Shown here: positions 34,446-42,166 of the stretch, piece after piece
Position numbering within the stretch: the first letter of the stretch is position 1
Layout of the letters: the number at the start of each line of letters is the position of its first letter
Source: Rugamonas sp045984285
GTDB lineage: Bacteria; Pseudomonadota; Gammaproteobacteria; Burkholderiales; Burkholderiaceae_D
DNA length: 64,000 bases
NCBI RefSeq assembly: GCF_045984285.3
Contig: NZ_JBJQIK030000001.1
Coordinates: forward strand, 372,001-436,000
Direction: 5' to 3'
Notes under the pieces: model-generated
Told to the model about the DNA's origin: nothing
Seen by the model: the letters and a program-made list of their open reading frames with translations, nothing else
The model's database searches: none
Translations under genes and position numbers: made by a program

Positions 34446-35251
34446 CGCCCGCGCAGCAGCGCGAGCATTGCCACATTCAGTTCCCATGCATTGCTGACGG
34501 GCTGCCGGGTATAGGGCTGGCTGAAGGTATAAGGCGCCGGGCCGAACTCCGGGGTAATGGTCATGAGCTCCGCGCCATCGGCACGGCGCAGCGCCACGAT
34601 GCGGTCCCACCACGCAAGGTGCGCCTGCAGTTCAGGCGCCGTTTCGGGTGCGCGGAAATCCGCAACCTGCGGGCCTTGCGCATGGCCCACGCGGGCGTGG
34701 ATATGGCGTACACGCGGCAATGTCTTCTCCAGGGTATCCGGCTGGTCCTCCAGCAGCGACTCGCAGGCCACGCACCAGTGCGAGAGGTCGGCAGTGAGCT
34801 GCAGCTGCGGCATGCGTTCCAGATAAGGCATCAGCAGCGCAGGATGGCCGCTGAAACGGCTGCGGTGGATTTCGTGCACGATGGGCACGTGGTAGTCGCG
34901 CGAGATGGAATCCGCCAGCGCGAGCAAGGCCTCGTTCTGCTCCTGCGTGTAGTAGTCCTTGCCCGTATGTGAATTCACCAGCAGCGGACGCGCTTCGCAG
35001 GCATTCACCAGCAGCTCGCGCAGCGCGCGCTTGTGCGCTTCAAAGCCGGGGTGGAATACGGTCTCCCACTGCGCAACGATGAGGCCAAGTCCGGCATCGG
35101 CGATGCGGCGCACCCAGTCATCGCGCTGCGCTGCGTCCAGCGGCAGGGACATTTCAATGCCGTCGAAACCGGCTTCCAGCACACGGTCGATGAACACCTG
35201 CGGCGGCAGTTCATTGCTGCCCCAATGCGGGGCGAAAATCTTTACCTGCAT
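34418..35251 (-). CDS. Sugar phosphate isomerase/epimerase family protein (AP endonuclease 2-type TIM barrel)
   Basis: This 277-residue protein is a TIM barrel of the xylose-isomerase-like group: MQVKIFAPHWGSN, GFDGIEMSLPLD, LLVNSHTGKDYYT, IVHEIHRSRFSGHP, LTADLSHWC and RHIHARVGHAQGPQV supply the usual metal-binding Glu, Asp and His positions. The ATG at 35251 overlaps the stop of the phytanoyl-CoA dioxygenase-like gene by one base, so the two are coupled and may act in one catabolic route. The 3' end overlaps the convergent kinase gene by 28 bases. Substrate cannot be inferred. Frames open upstream of the ATG run antisense to nothing useful and are ignored. Confidence 0.88.
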   Translation of the reverse strand: MQVKIFAPHWGSNELPPQVFIDRVLEAGFDGIEMSLPLDAAQRDDWVRRIADAGLGLIVAQWETVFHPGFEAHKRALRELLVNACEARPLLVNSHTGKDYYTQEQNEALLALADSISRDYHVPIVHEIHRSRFSGHPALLMPYLERMPQLQLTADLSHWCVACESLLEDQPDTLEKTLPRVRHIHARVGHAQGPQVADFRAPETAPELQAHLAWWDRIVALRRADGAELMTITPEFGPAPYTFSQPYTRQPVSNAWELNVAMLALLRGRYEAASSSS

Positions 35252-36090
35252 CAGATGAAGCCCCGCACCGGGAAGGAAGCATCGCGCTGGATCCAGTTCA
35301 GCGGCGAATACTCGGTGCGCGCATCGGTGGCGTGCAGCGTGTAGGCATGGCGCGATACCGGCGAGCGGTTTGGCGCGGAGTAGTGCGGCAGCAGGCCATG
35401 GAAGCAGACCAGCGCACCGGCCTTGCATTCAAGCGGCACGGCGGTGCTGTCGTCCGGCCAGGGCGTGCTGTCCAGCTTCTCGACCTTGATATCGTCGCCG
35501 GTGCGCACGAAGCGCTCGCGCAGGGGCGTGCGGTGGCCGCCCGGTTCCGCCCACAGGCAGCCGTTTTCCAGCGTGGCGTCCTCCAGCGCGAACCAGAAGG
35601 TGGTTACGCTGATCGGCGTGGTTTCGAAGTAGGTCGCATCCTGGTGCCAGCGCACTTCGCCGCCGATGCCTGGCTGCTTGAAGATATACATGGACTGCCA
35701 GACCTGCGGCTGTTCCAGTCCCAGGTCGTGTGCCACGGCCGCGAGGCGCGCATCGGTGGAGAAAGCGCGGAACACCGGATCCAGGTCGTGCATCGCGTGG
35801 CCGATCTTGTTGATCGACAGCTCCTTGGCCTGTTTCAGCTGACCGTCCGCGCCGAAAGCTTCTTCCTCGAAGAAGCAGCGGATGGTGTTATCGGAGCGTA
35901 GGAAGTACTCATCCGCCTTCTTCTCCTGATCCCTGGTAGTGAAGATGCCTTGGGCGACCGTCGGATCGAATTCGTTGACAATCTGCGCCGCCCGCGCGCG
36001 CAGCGCGGCAATCTCCTCCGCCGTCTTGAATCCGGGGATGACGATGAAGCCGTCCTTCTGATACTGCTCTTTCTGCGCTGCGCTCAGCAT
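35251..36090 (-). CDS. Phytanoyl-CoA dioxygenase (PhyH) family protein
   Basis: This 279-residue Fe(II)/2-oxoglutarate oxygenase has metal ligands H149 and D151 (RWHQDATYFE) and H236 (GLLPHYSAPNRS), with R247 likely binding 2-oxoglutarate. DGFIVIPGF near the N-terminus and ALEDATLENGCLWAEPGGHR in the core are PhyH features. Bacterial members hydroxylate many small molecules, so the name does not imply phytanoyl-CoA. An AGAGGAG site precedes the ATG at 36090. It is paired with a TIM-barrel isomerase gene downstream and is divergent from a LysR gene. The shared spacer holds a perfect LysR-type dyad, so the LysR protein is its likely regulator. Confidence 0.92.
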   Translation of the reverse strand: MLSAAQKEQYQKDGFIVIPGFKTAEEIAALRARAAQIVNEFDPTVAQGIFTTRDQEKKADEYFLRSDNTIRCFFEEEAFGADGQLKQAKELSINKIGHAMHDLDPVFRAFSTDARLAAVAHDLGLEQPQVWQSMYIFKQPGIGGEVRWHQDATYFETTPISVTTFWFALEDATLENGCLWAEPGGHRTPLRERFVRTGDDIKVEKLDSTPWPDDSTAVPLECKAGALVCFHGLLPHYSAPNRSPVSRHAYTLHATDARTEYSPLNWIQRDASFPVRGFI

Positions 36091-36161
36091 GATGGGTACT
36101 CCTCTGATAATCGATACCCCAATTGTACGGAGCGCACCCGTATCCAACAACGCGCAAATGG

Positions 36162-36191
36162 TTGACACATTGTCTCCAAAACGGAGACAAT
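36162..36191. promoter_or_regulatory. LysR-type operator dyad in the PhyH/LysR divergent spacer
   Basis: ATTGTCTCC (36169-36177) and GGAGACAAT (36183-36191) are perfect 9-bp arms around AAAAC. A consensus -35 TTGACA (36162-36167) lies immediately to the left. The dyad sits about 40 bases before the LysR ATG. Confidence 0.65.
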
Positions 36192-36202
36192 CTTTAAATT
36201 AA

Positions 36203-36213
36203 GGGACAGACCC
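36203..36213. repeat. Half REP-like motif GGGACAGACCC
   Basis: An isolated copy of the core of the 20666 palindrome, with no matching second arm, lies just before the LysR start codon. Confidence 0.4.
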
Positions 36214-36229
36214 GCATTTCTGCGCGACC

Positions 36230-37156
36230 ATGGACCAGCTCAAAGCAATGGAAATCTTCGTTGAAGTGGCGCGCCTGCGCAGCTTCAGCGCCGCCGCCCG
36301 CAAGCTGGGCATCACCCGCGCCATGGTCAGCAAGCAGGTGCTGCAACTGGAAGACAAGCTGGGAGCGCGCCTGCTGCACCGCTCAACCCGCGAAGTCAGT
36401 CTCACCGACGCTGGCCAGGCCTATCTCGAACCCTGCACCGCCGCCGTGCTGCAGGCGCAGGAAGCGGCCCGCGTCATCACCCATGCAGGCGCCGAGCTTG
36501 CCGGACCATTGCGCATCCAGGCTCCCTCCAGCTTCGGCAGCGAATGGCTGGCCGATTCGCTGGCCCGTTTCTGCCTGCCGCATCCTCAACTGCAGCCGCT
36601 GCTGCATGTGGACGACGCACTGCTCGACCCGATAGAACATGGCTTCGACCTCACCATCCGCGTCGGCGGCATTCCGGACAGCCGTGCGCTTGCCATCCGG
36701 CCGCTGGCGCCATGCCACGGCGTGTTGTGCGCCTCGCCGGCCTACCTCGCCAAGCATGGCGCACCGCAGGCCCCGGAAGACCTGCAGCGCCACCGCTGCC
36801 TGCATTTCAGCCACCTGACCGACGGCACCACCTGGCACCTGAGCCGGGGCGAAGAAGAAGCTACCGTCCGGGTCAAGCCCGCGTTTTCCGCCAACAACGG
36901 CCTCGTGCTCCACCAGGCCGCGTTGCGCGGCCTGGGCATCGTCTACAGCACCACCTTCCTCGCCTGGCGCGAGCTGCTGGACGGCACGCTGGTGCAAGTG
37001 CTGCCCAACTGGGAACTGCCGCTGAACCACCTGAGCGCCCTGTACCCAGCCAGCCGCAAGCCCTCGCCGAAAGTGCGGGCCCTGATCGATTTTCTGTTAG
37101 GGGAATATCAGCCGGTACCGCCGTGGGACCGGCAGCTGGCGCTTCAGCGCGGGTAG
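36230..37156 (+). CDS. LysR-family transcriptional regulator
   Basis: This 308-residue protein has an N-terminal winged helix-turn-helix (about 3-62; MEIFVEVARLRSFSAAARKLGITRAMVSKQVLQLED). A two-lobe effector domain follows (from about 90), of the type found in the CrgA/DsdC-like group common in betaproteobacteria. It is divergent from the PhyH/isomerase pair and has a perfect dyad in the spacer. It should regulate those genes and itself. No strong Shine-Dalgarno is visible before the ATG. Its last 13 bases overlap the 3' end of the convergent truncated RlmI-like gene. Confidence 0.93.
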   Translation: MDQLKAMEIFVEVARLRSFSAAARKLGITRAMVSKQVLQLEDKLGARLLHRSTREVSLTDAGQAYLEPCTAAVLQAQEAARVITHAGAELAGPLRIQAPSSFGSEWLADSLARFCLPHPQLQPLLHVDDALLDPIEHGFDLTIRVGGIPDSRALAIRPLAPCHGVLCASPAYLAKHGAPQAPEDLQRHRCLHFSHLTDGTTWHLSRGEEEATVRVKPAFSANNGLVLHQAALRGLGIVYSTTFLAWRELLDGTLVQVLPNWELPLNHLSALYPASRKPSPKVRALIDFLLGEYQPVPPWDRQLALQRG

Positions 37157-37779
37157 GTAAAGCCGGTGCGGATATCCATCGGCAGCAGTTTGCCGCCATC
37201 GCGCACCATCAGGCGCTGCGGCGGTTCGTCGCCCGCCAGTGCGCGTGGCGCAACGGGCAAGCCTTCGCCTTTGCGCAGCAGCGCGTCGCAGCGTTCGTAG
37301 ACATTGGGGCAATCCGTGGCCTTGATGAGCGCCTGTACGATTGCCACCTTCCACAGGTCCACGCCGCCGGCGTTGAACTGGCACACCAGATAGCCGCCGG
37401 TGCCGCCATAGCTGTGTACCAGAAGGCCGGGCAAGCCATCCTTGTCGCCGTTGACCAATTGCATCAGCGCCTGCGGATCAGCGCTGCGTAGCGCCTCGGT
37501 GCGTTTGAGGACGGCAGCCTGCACGCGGCGCTTGATCATGGCGTGGTCCACCGGCTCGTCCTCGCGCAAGGTCCAGACACGGGCGGCGATCTGCGACTTG
37601 GCGTTATAAGCTGCGCGGGCCAGGAACTGGCGCGACGAGGACTGCACCAGTGCCGTGGCCCCCGCCTTGTTGCGTTCCTGCGGCTTGCCTTCGACCTTCT
37701 CGATGGCAGAGACATAAATCCACGGCTCGCCGGAAAGCAGGCCTTTTTCCTTGCCTTGTTTGATGGTAATGATAAGCAT
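37144..37779 (-). CDS. RlmI-like protein lacking the methyltransferase domain (truncated)
   Basis: This 211-residue protein aligns by eye with the first half of RlmI-type 23S rRNA m5C methyltransferases. It has the PUA-like start (LIITIKQGKEKGLLSGEPWIYVSAI), FLARAAYNAKSQIAARVWT, the central RRVQAAVLKR segment and GDKDGLPGLLVHSYGG. It ends at KLLPMDIRTGFTYPR, exactly where family members continue with a KTGFFLDQR-type motif into the SAM-binding Rossmann fold. That catalytic half is absent, and none of the three minus frames beyond the stop resembles it. It could be a decayed gene or an RNA-binding protein kept for another role. Its end overlaps the LysR gene by 13 bases. Confidence 0.75.
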   Translation of the reverse strand: MLIITIKQGKEKGLLSGEPWIYVSAIEKVEGKPQERNKAGATALVQSSSRQFLARAAYNAKSQIAARVWTLREDEPVDHAMIKRRVQAAVLKRTEALRSADPQALMQLVNGDKDGLPGLLVHSYGGTGGYLVCQFNAGGVDLWKVAIVQALIKATDCPNVYERCDALLRKGEGLPVAPRALAGDEPPQRLMVRDGGKLLPMDIRTGFTYPR

Positions 37780-37865
37780 GCGCGGCTTTCGTTTTGGGGA
37801 TCCGGATGATACAGCATGATGATATGCTTTCTTCAGTCTGTGCACCCCATACAAGAGGAGACGTG

Positions 37866-38513
37866 ATGCCGGAACTGAAAGTAAGAAGCTTCACCCTATC
37901 GCTCGATGGCTATGGTGCAGGCCCGAACCAGACCCTGGAAAACGCGATGGGCGAGGGCGCGCAAGGACTGCACCAATGGTTCCGCGGCACCCGCACTTTT
38001 CAAAGCATGATAGGCAACGCAGGCAAGGGAAGCGATGGGCCGGACGAGGATTTCGCCGCCCGTGGCTTTGAGAACATCGGCGCCTGGATCCTGGGCCGCA
38101 ATATGTTCGGTCCGATCCGTGGGCCATGGCCGGACGACGAGTGGAAAGGCTGGTGGGGGGAGGAGCCTCCCTACCATGTACCAGTATTCGTACTGACCCA
38201 TCACGCCCGTCCGCCGCTGGAGATGAAAGGCGGCACGACCTTCTATTTCGTCACCGACGGCATTGAGTCCGCGTATGCGCAAGCCATGAAGGCAGCGAAC
38301 GGCAAGGACGTACGTCTCGGCGGTGGCGTGGCAACGATCCGAGAGTACCTGCGCGCCGGCCTGGTCGATGAGATGCACCTGGCAATCTCGCCGGTACTGC
38401 TCGGATCAGGCGAATCGCTCTTCGCTGGACTGGACCTGCCGCGTCTCGGATTCCGCTGCACCGGGCATGTGCCAACCGAAGCCGCAACGCACGTCGTGCT
38501 AAGGAAGGACTGA
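37866..38513 (+). CDS. Dihydrofolate reductase-like / RibD C-terminal domain protein
   Basis: This 215-residue protein resembles the YyaP/YwjB (RibD_C) family: ELKVRSFTLSLDGYGAG at the start, a central GAWILGRNMFGPIRGPW, then PVFVLTHHARPPLEMKGGTTFYFVTDGIESA, and GGVATIREYLRAGLVDEMHLAISPVLLGSG. The last is the hallmark nucleotide-binding end of the family. Members are small NADPH-dependent reductases of unknown substrate. AGAGGAG lies before the ATG. The GFA-family gene starts two bases after its stop codon, so the two form an operon. Function beyond reductase fold is not established. Confidence 0.9.
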   Translation: MPELKVRSFTLSLDGYGAGPNQTLENAMGEGAQGLHQWFRGTRTFQSMIGNAGKGSDGPDEDFAARGFENIGAWILGRNMFGPIRGPWPDDEWKGWWGEEPPYHVPVFVLTHHARPPLEMKGGTTFYFVTDGIESAYAQAMKAANGKDVRLGGGVATIREYLRAGLVDEMHLAISPVLLGSGESLFAGLDLPRLGFRCTGHVPTEAATHVVLRKD

Positions 38514-38514
38514 C

Positions 38515-38913
38515 GTGAAGACCTATCGTGGCAGTTGCCATTGCGGTGCGGTCAAGTTTGAAGCAGATATCGACCTGAGCCAAGGTACGATCCGCTGTAA
38601 CTGCTCCATCTGCACGAAGACGCGTTTCTGGCCAGCGATAGTAAAGCCCAATGCGTTCCGGTTGCTGGCTGGAGAGGCGGAGCTCACTAACTATCAATTC
38701 CTTAGCAAAACAAATCAACATCCTTTTTGCAAGCACTGTGGCGTCCGCGCATTTGGCATTGGCAGCTCGCCGCGCTGGGGCGACTTTTACGCCGTCAACC
38801 TGGCTTGTCTGGACGATGCAGCACTTGAAGAGCTCGTGAACGCACCTATTACCTATCTCGATGGTAAAAGCGATAATTGGACCATGCCTCCTGCGGAAGT
38901 GCGGCATCTCTAA
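38515..38913 (+). CDS. GFA (glutathione-dependent formaldehyde-activating enzyme/CENP-V) family protein
   Basis: This 132-residue zinc protein has the family's cysteine set: C8 and C10 (GSCHCGAVKFEAD), C28, C30 and C33 (RCNCSICTK), and C72 and C75 (PFCKHCGVRAF). These bind two zinc ions. Members are often called S-(hydroxymethyl)glutathione synthase, but most have unknown substrates. The start is GTG with GGAAGGA upstream, one base after the stop of the RibD-like gene. From here to about 40.4 kb the DNA is visibly AT-richer than its surroundings. Confidence 0.92.
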   Translation: MKTYRGSCHCGAVKFEADIDLSQGTIRCNCSICTKTRFWPAIVKPNAFRLLAGEAELTNYQFLSKTNQHPFCKHCGVRAFGIGSSPRWGDFYAVNLACLDDAALEELVNAPITYLDGKSDNWTMPPAEVRHL

Positions 38914-39015
38914 GGAAGACACGATGACTGAAGGCCGCCGCACTCGGCCACAAGCGGACATCACGTGTTTCCACGCAGTGCCCCCTCTGCCATTCGCCAG
39001 TGTCGCCAATCGCTC

Positions 39016-39690
39016 TTAACTGGCGAAGGCCGGTTGTTGAGCAACGCTGTCGCGCATTTTCATTCGTTCATACCAGGACAACAAGGACTTGCATTCGGGC
39101 GGGATTTCCAGATTGACGATAGCAGCAAAGACCAAACCCCCTATGACCGCGATATCAGCCATCGAGAATTTTTCTCCTGCAACATAAGATTGCTGCTGAA
39201 GTACCCTATCAAAGTAGTGCATGCCGCGAATCGCTTTGTCACGTTGACGGAACCCCCATTCTTGATTCTGATATACCTCTACCAATGGCCCTAAGCCTGG
39301 CGTGCCATGATGAAAATAGACGCTGATAGCGTCAAGTAATTCAATTTCTGCGCGCTTGGTCATCATGTGAATCAGTCCCTGCTCCAAGGGCGTGGTGCCC
39401 GTAAGGATAGGGGATCCGTCTAGTGTGTCGAGGTATTGGGTGATGGCTGTGCACTCAGCTATCAGCGTGCCGTCTCCCAGCTCGAGGACGGGCAGGGTTC
39501 CCGAGTAATTTTTTTGCTCTATGAACTCTGGTTTTTTGTGTTCGCCCTTGTATAAATCTACGAACTCGTATCGGATTCTCGATTGCAGGTTCTTTTCTGC
39601 AATGGCAATTCTCACGCGCGTCGGGTAGGGGCCGACAGGAAAATCATAGACCGTCATGCTGCTGTCATTCGAGGTGGTGCTAGTAGTCAT
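39016..39690 (-). CDS. Glutathione S-transferase family protein
   Basis: This 224-residue protein has an N-terminal thioredoxin-like domain (MTVYDFPVGPYPTRVRIAIAEKNL; YSGTLPVLELGDGTLIAECTAITQYLD). The helical GST C-terminus has YVAGEKFSMADIAVIGGL, the usual GST signature. It probably conjugates glutathione to electrophiles. The ATG at 39690 has AGGAG upstream. It is divergent from a TetR-family gene with a perfect palindrome between them, so it is very likely that regulator's target. Base composition is AT-richer than the flanks, which suggests transfer of the GST/TetR pair. Confidence 0.93.
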   Translation of the reverse strand: MTTSTTSNDSSMTVYDFPVGPYPTRVRIAIAEKNLQSRIRYEFVDLYKGEHKKPEFIEQKNYSGTLPVLELGDGTLIAECTAITQYLDTLDGSPILTGTTPLEQGLIHMMTKRAEIELLDAISVYFHHGTPGLGPLVEVYQNQEWGFRQRDKAIRGMHYFDRVLQQQSYVAGEKFSMADIAVIGGLVFAAIVNLEIPPECKSLLSWYERMKMRDSVAQQPAFAS

Positions 39691-39745
39691 TTCATGCTCC
39701 TGAAGTTGATTGAATCGCAAAGAACGCAGGCCGCCAACTGTGACT

Positions 39746-39763
39746 ACCTAACGTTCGTTAGGT
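39746..39763. promoter_or_regulatory. TetR operator in the GST/TetR divergent spacer
   Basis: ACCTAACG and CGTTAGGT are perfect 8-bp arms around TT. The right arm lies where the -35 region of the TetR promoter would be (-10 candidate TATACT at 39778-39783), which fits repression of both genes. Confidence 0.7.
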
Positions 39764-39814
39764 TGGAGAATATGCGCTATACTGGCGGGAGTCAACCATT
39801 TATTGAGGAACATC

Positions 39815-40393
39815 TTGAGTAGCGAAGCGAATTCCAGCTCCAGCGAAAAGATTCTCGCCGCAGCCACGCGCATTGCCCAGGCCCATGGCTACGCGGGCTT
39901 AAACCTGCGCGCCCTGGCTGAGCAAGTCGGCATTAAGGCCGCCAGCCTCTATCACCATTTCCCAAGTAAGGCTGATTTGGCTGCAGCCGTGGCGCGACGC
40001 TATGCTGCCGATTCAGCAGCCACCCTGGAGCTGCTGGCGACTGAGGCCGGTAATCCGGCGATGGCGCTGGGCCGCTATCCAGAAACATTTCGCCGCTCGT
40101 TGGAAAACGATAACCGTATTTGCCTGTGCAGCTTCATGACTGCTGAATATGATGATTTGCCGCCCGAGGTGCAAGTTCAAGTGCAGGCGTTTGCAGAGGT
40201 GAACCTGGCTTGGCTAAGTGAAGTGCTGCAAGAAACCGGGATGAAAAAGAAAGCTGCTGAACTTCGCGCGCAGGCGATCTTTGCCGCCGTCTCGGGGGCA
40301 CAGCTGATGGCGCGAGGAAGACAAGATATAAAGCTCTTCGATTCAATTATCGAAAGTTATCGTTTAGCTGGTCTTTTCTCGCCTGGGAACTAG
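39815..40393 (+). CDS. TetR-family transcriptional regulator
   Basis: This 192-residue repressor has a helix-turn-helix at about 30-49 (LNLRALAEQVGIKAASLYHHFPSKADL). Its C-terminal domain contains NRICLCSFMTAEYDDLPPEV, a pattern seen in TetR proteins that control GSTs and reductases; the two cysteines may sense electrophiles. I chose the TTG start at 39815 because GAGGAA lies about six bases upstream; another TTG at 39803 is in frame. The divergent neighbour is a glutathione S-transferase and the spacer contains a perfect palindrome. Confidence 0.9.
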   Translation: MSSEANSSSSEKILAAATRIAQAHGYAGLNLRALAEQVGIKAASLYHHFPSKADLAAAVARRYAADSAATLELLATEAGNPAMALGRYPETFRRSLENDNRICLCSFMTAEYDDLPPEVQVQVQAFAEVNLAWLSEVLQETGMKKKAAELRAQAIFAAVSGAQLMARGRQDIKLFDSIIESYRLAGLFSPGN

Positions 40394-40412
40394 TTCCTTA
40401 CAGAGCAAGCCT

Positions 40413-41438
40413 TCATGCAAGCTGCCACGCGCCGTTTTCATACACCCGCTCATCATCCAGATACACCGCCTCAGTGATGGCAAAGATATCCACGTGATAG
40501 CGCGCGTCCTTGCGCTTGAACTGCGGCTTCTGGTACTGCCCGTGCTTGGCGCCGAGCGAGAGGTGGATGCCGCACATGCGCTCGTAGGTGCCGATATCGT
40601 CCACTGTGCGCTCGAAGGAGAAGGCGCGGTTCATGCCGAAGCCCAGCTCGCGCACCCATACTTCGCCTTCGTGTTCGCGGATGATCTCGAGCATGCGGTC
40701 AAATTCGGGCGTGCTGTTTTCGGCGCCGATCACCCGGCCGCGTTCCACGATCATGGTGATCGGTGTGGTGGGGCGGTTGATGTGAAAGGACGTATCGCCG
40801 AACACGAACACGCGCACGCGGCCGTTCACCGCTTCCAGGTCGCGCGCTTCGGTGAACACCTCGCCAATGGGAAACAGGCCGCCCACATTCTTCATCGCGC
40901 CGTAGTCGCCGATATTGAGCTTGGCTTCCTCGAAAGGCGAGGCGAACACCAGCTGTTCGCCGCCGCTGTCCACCACGCCGCGCTGCGCGCTGTCGATGCG
41001 CGCCTTGAGGCGGTGGCCGAGGCCGCGGTAGTAGGCCGGGTCGTAGGCCAGCGCTTCGATGTAGACCAGCCCCTGCTCGCCCGGCATGCGCGACAGGTGC
41101 ATGTGCTCGATCACCTTCAGTCCAAGCTTGAACAGCTCCATGCGGATGCGGTAGTCGTTGAGGCGGAAGCTGGTGGTCTGCACCAGCACCACCAGGTCTT
41201 TCGCCTGCAGGCGTGCGAATGCGTCGAGGATTTGCGAGGGTTCGACCGTGTCGAAATCGATGAACTCGCCGTCCGGCAGGGCGCGGCGGTAGGCGTCCGT
41301 CAGCACTTCATTCAGCTCGCTGCGGCGGTCGAATACCACCAGCGCGCGCTGCGGTGGCGCGTGCTCGATGGCGAGAGCCAGCGTGTCGCGGATATTGCGC
41401 GCGGCCAGCTCGCGGACCTGGGCTGAAAAAATGCTCAT
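40413..41438 (-). CDS. M29-like aminopeptidase family protein
   Basis: This 341-residue cytoplasmic protein resembles the M29 (AmpS/AmpT) metalloaminopeptidases, mainly in the C-terminal half. IGEVFTEARDLEAVNG offers a metal-binding Glu. ELGFGMNRAFSFERTVDDIGTYERMCGIHLSLGAKH spans about 270-305 and supplies a Glu/His pair, and YHVDIFAITEAVYLD supplies a His and an Asp. The N-terminal half (RALVVFDRRSELNEVLTDAYRRAL) is the usual Rossmann-like part. The family is cobalt- or zinc-dependent. It is monocistronic, convergent with the TetR gene. Divergence is high enough that a different activity is possible. Confidence 0.75.
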   Translation of the reverse strand: MSIFSAQVRELAARNIRDTLALAIEHAPPQRALVVFDRRSELNEVLTDAYRRALPDGEFIDFDTVEPSQILDAFARLQAKDLVVLVQTTSFRLNDYRIRMELFKLGLKVIEHMHLSRMPGEQGLVYIEALAYDPAYYRGLGHRLKARIDSAQRGVVDSGGEQLVFASPFEEAKLNIGDYGAMKNVGGLFPIGEVFTEARDLEAVNGRVRVFVFGDTSFHINRPTTPITMIVERGRVIGAENSTPEFDRMLEIIREHEGEVWVRELGFGMNRAFSFERTVDDIGTYERMCGIHLSLGAKHGQYQKPQFKRKDARYHVDIFAITEAVYLDDERVYENGAWQLA

Positions 41439-41574
41439 ATTTCGACTATGACAAAGTGTGGCGGAAAGCCCCGGCATTATACGGTGCCACGCTTGTAGCG
41501 CCTCCTGCGCCCATGTAGAATCGGAGGAATATAGCCAGAGGGCAACATCTGGCCGATACCATTGTGGAGCAGGG

Positions 41575-42030
41575 ATGAGCATACAGTTTGGCCAGGATTT
41601 GCCGCAGGAGCGGCCCGAGCCTCAAGGGCGCGCGGCGATTTTCGTACCGAGCGGCACCATCAAGGACGATGTGCTGCAGCTGGTGCGCAAGGGCGCCGCT
41701 GTGGTTGGTTTTGGCAACCATGACCGAACGGTTACTATCTACTACGAGAGCAACCGCTTCAACGAGCCCGCCCTGCAGAAGTGGGAGCAGCGCGCACGCA
41801 AGGCCTATGACCGCCTGATCGACAATCTGCCCACTACCTCGAAAATGACCACCCGCCTCGATTACTTCGAGCAGGTGGGCTATATCAACGGCAAGGGCAT
41901 CACTATCCGCCGCATGGACAGCCTGAAGCGCTGGCTGGAACAGTCCGAGCAGCTGGAATCGGCGCCGGCAAGCGAGTTCGTCGCCTACACGCCCCCCGCG
42001 CCGCCGAAGAAAATCAACATTAGTGAATAA
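41575..42030 (+). CDS. Conserved-looking hypothetical protein
   Basis: This 151-residue protein has no signal peptide or membrane helix. The middle (AAIFVPSGTIKDDVLQLVRKGAAVVGFGNHDRTVTIYYE) looks like a small alpha/beta fold. The C-terminal part is helical and basic/acidic (WEQRARKAYDRLIDN; RRMDSLKRWLEQSEQLE) and ends in a proline tail. GGAGCAGGG precedes the ATG. I do not recognise a family. It is probably its own transcription unit; a 20-bp palindrome begins 12 bases past its stop codon. Confidence 0.7.
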   Translation: MSIQFGQDLPQERPEPQGRAAIFVPSGTIKDDVLQLVRKGAAVVGFGNHDRTVTIYYESNRFNEPALQKWEQRARKAYDRLIDNLPTTSKMTTRLDYFEQVGYINGKGITIRRMDSLKRWLEQSEQLESAPASEFVAYTPPAPPKKINISE

Positions 42031-42042
42031 TGCTGTTGCTTG

Positions 42043-42062
42043 GTGTGTGAATATTCACACAC
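42043..42062. promoter_or_regulatory. Perfect 20-bp palindrome upstream of the cache-domain gene
   Basis: GTGTGTGAAT and ATTCACACAC are contiguous exact complements. The core TGTGA-ATAT-TCACA resembles CRP/FNR-family half-sites with a four-base spacer. It lies about 105 bases before the ATG at 42167. Confidence 0.55.
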
Positions 42063-42166
42063 TCGGCAATTAAGGCGATTTGGCCTGTGCTACTCTGGAA
42101 CGACGGGTTCGACGAAGCCCGGTGACATAAGGCCGCAAGGCCACTTCCAAGAGGAGACTTATCGCT

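Noticed and set aside
38914..39300. A possible small plus-strand gene after the GFA gene
   Set aside because: The frame is weak, lies mostly over the 3' half of the GST gene and has no ribosome site; 38914-39015 shows nothing convincing.
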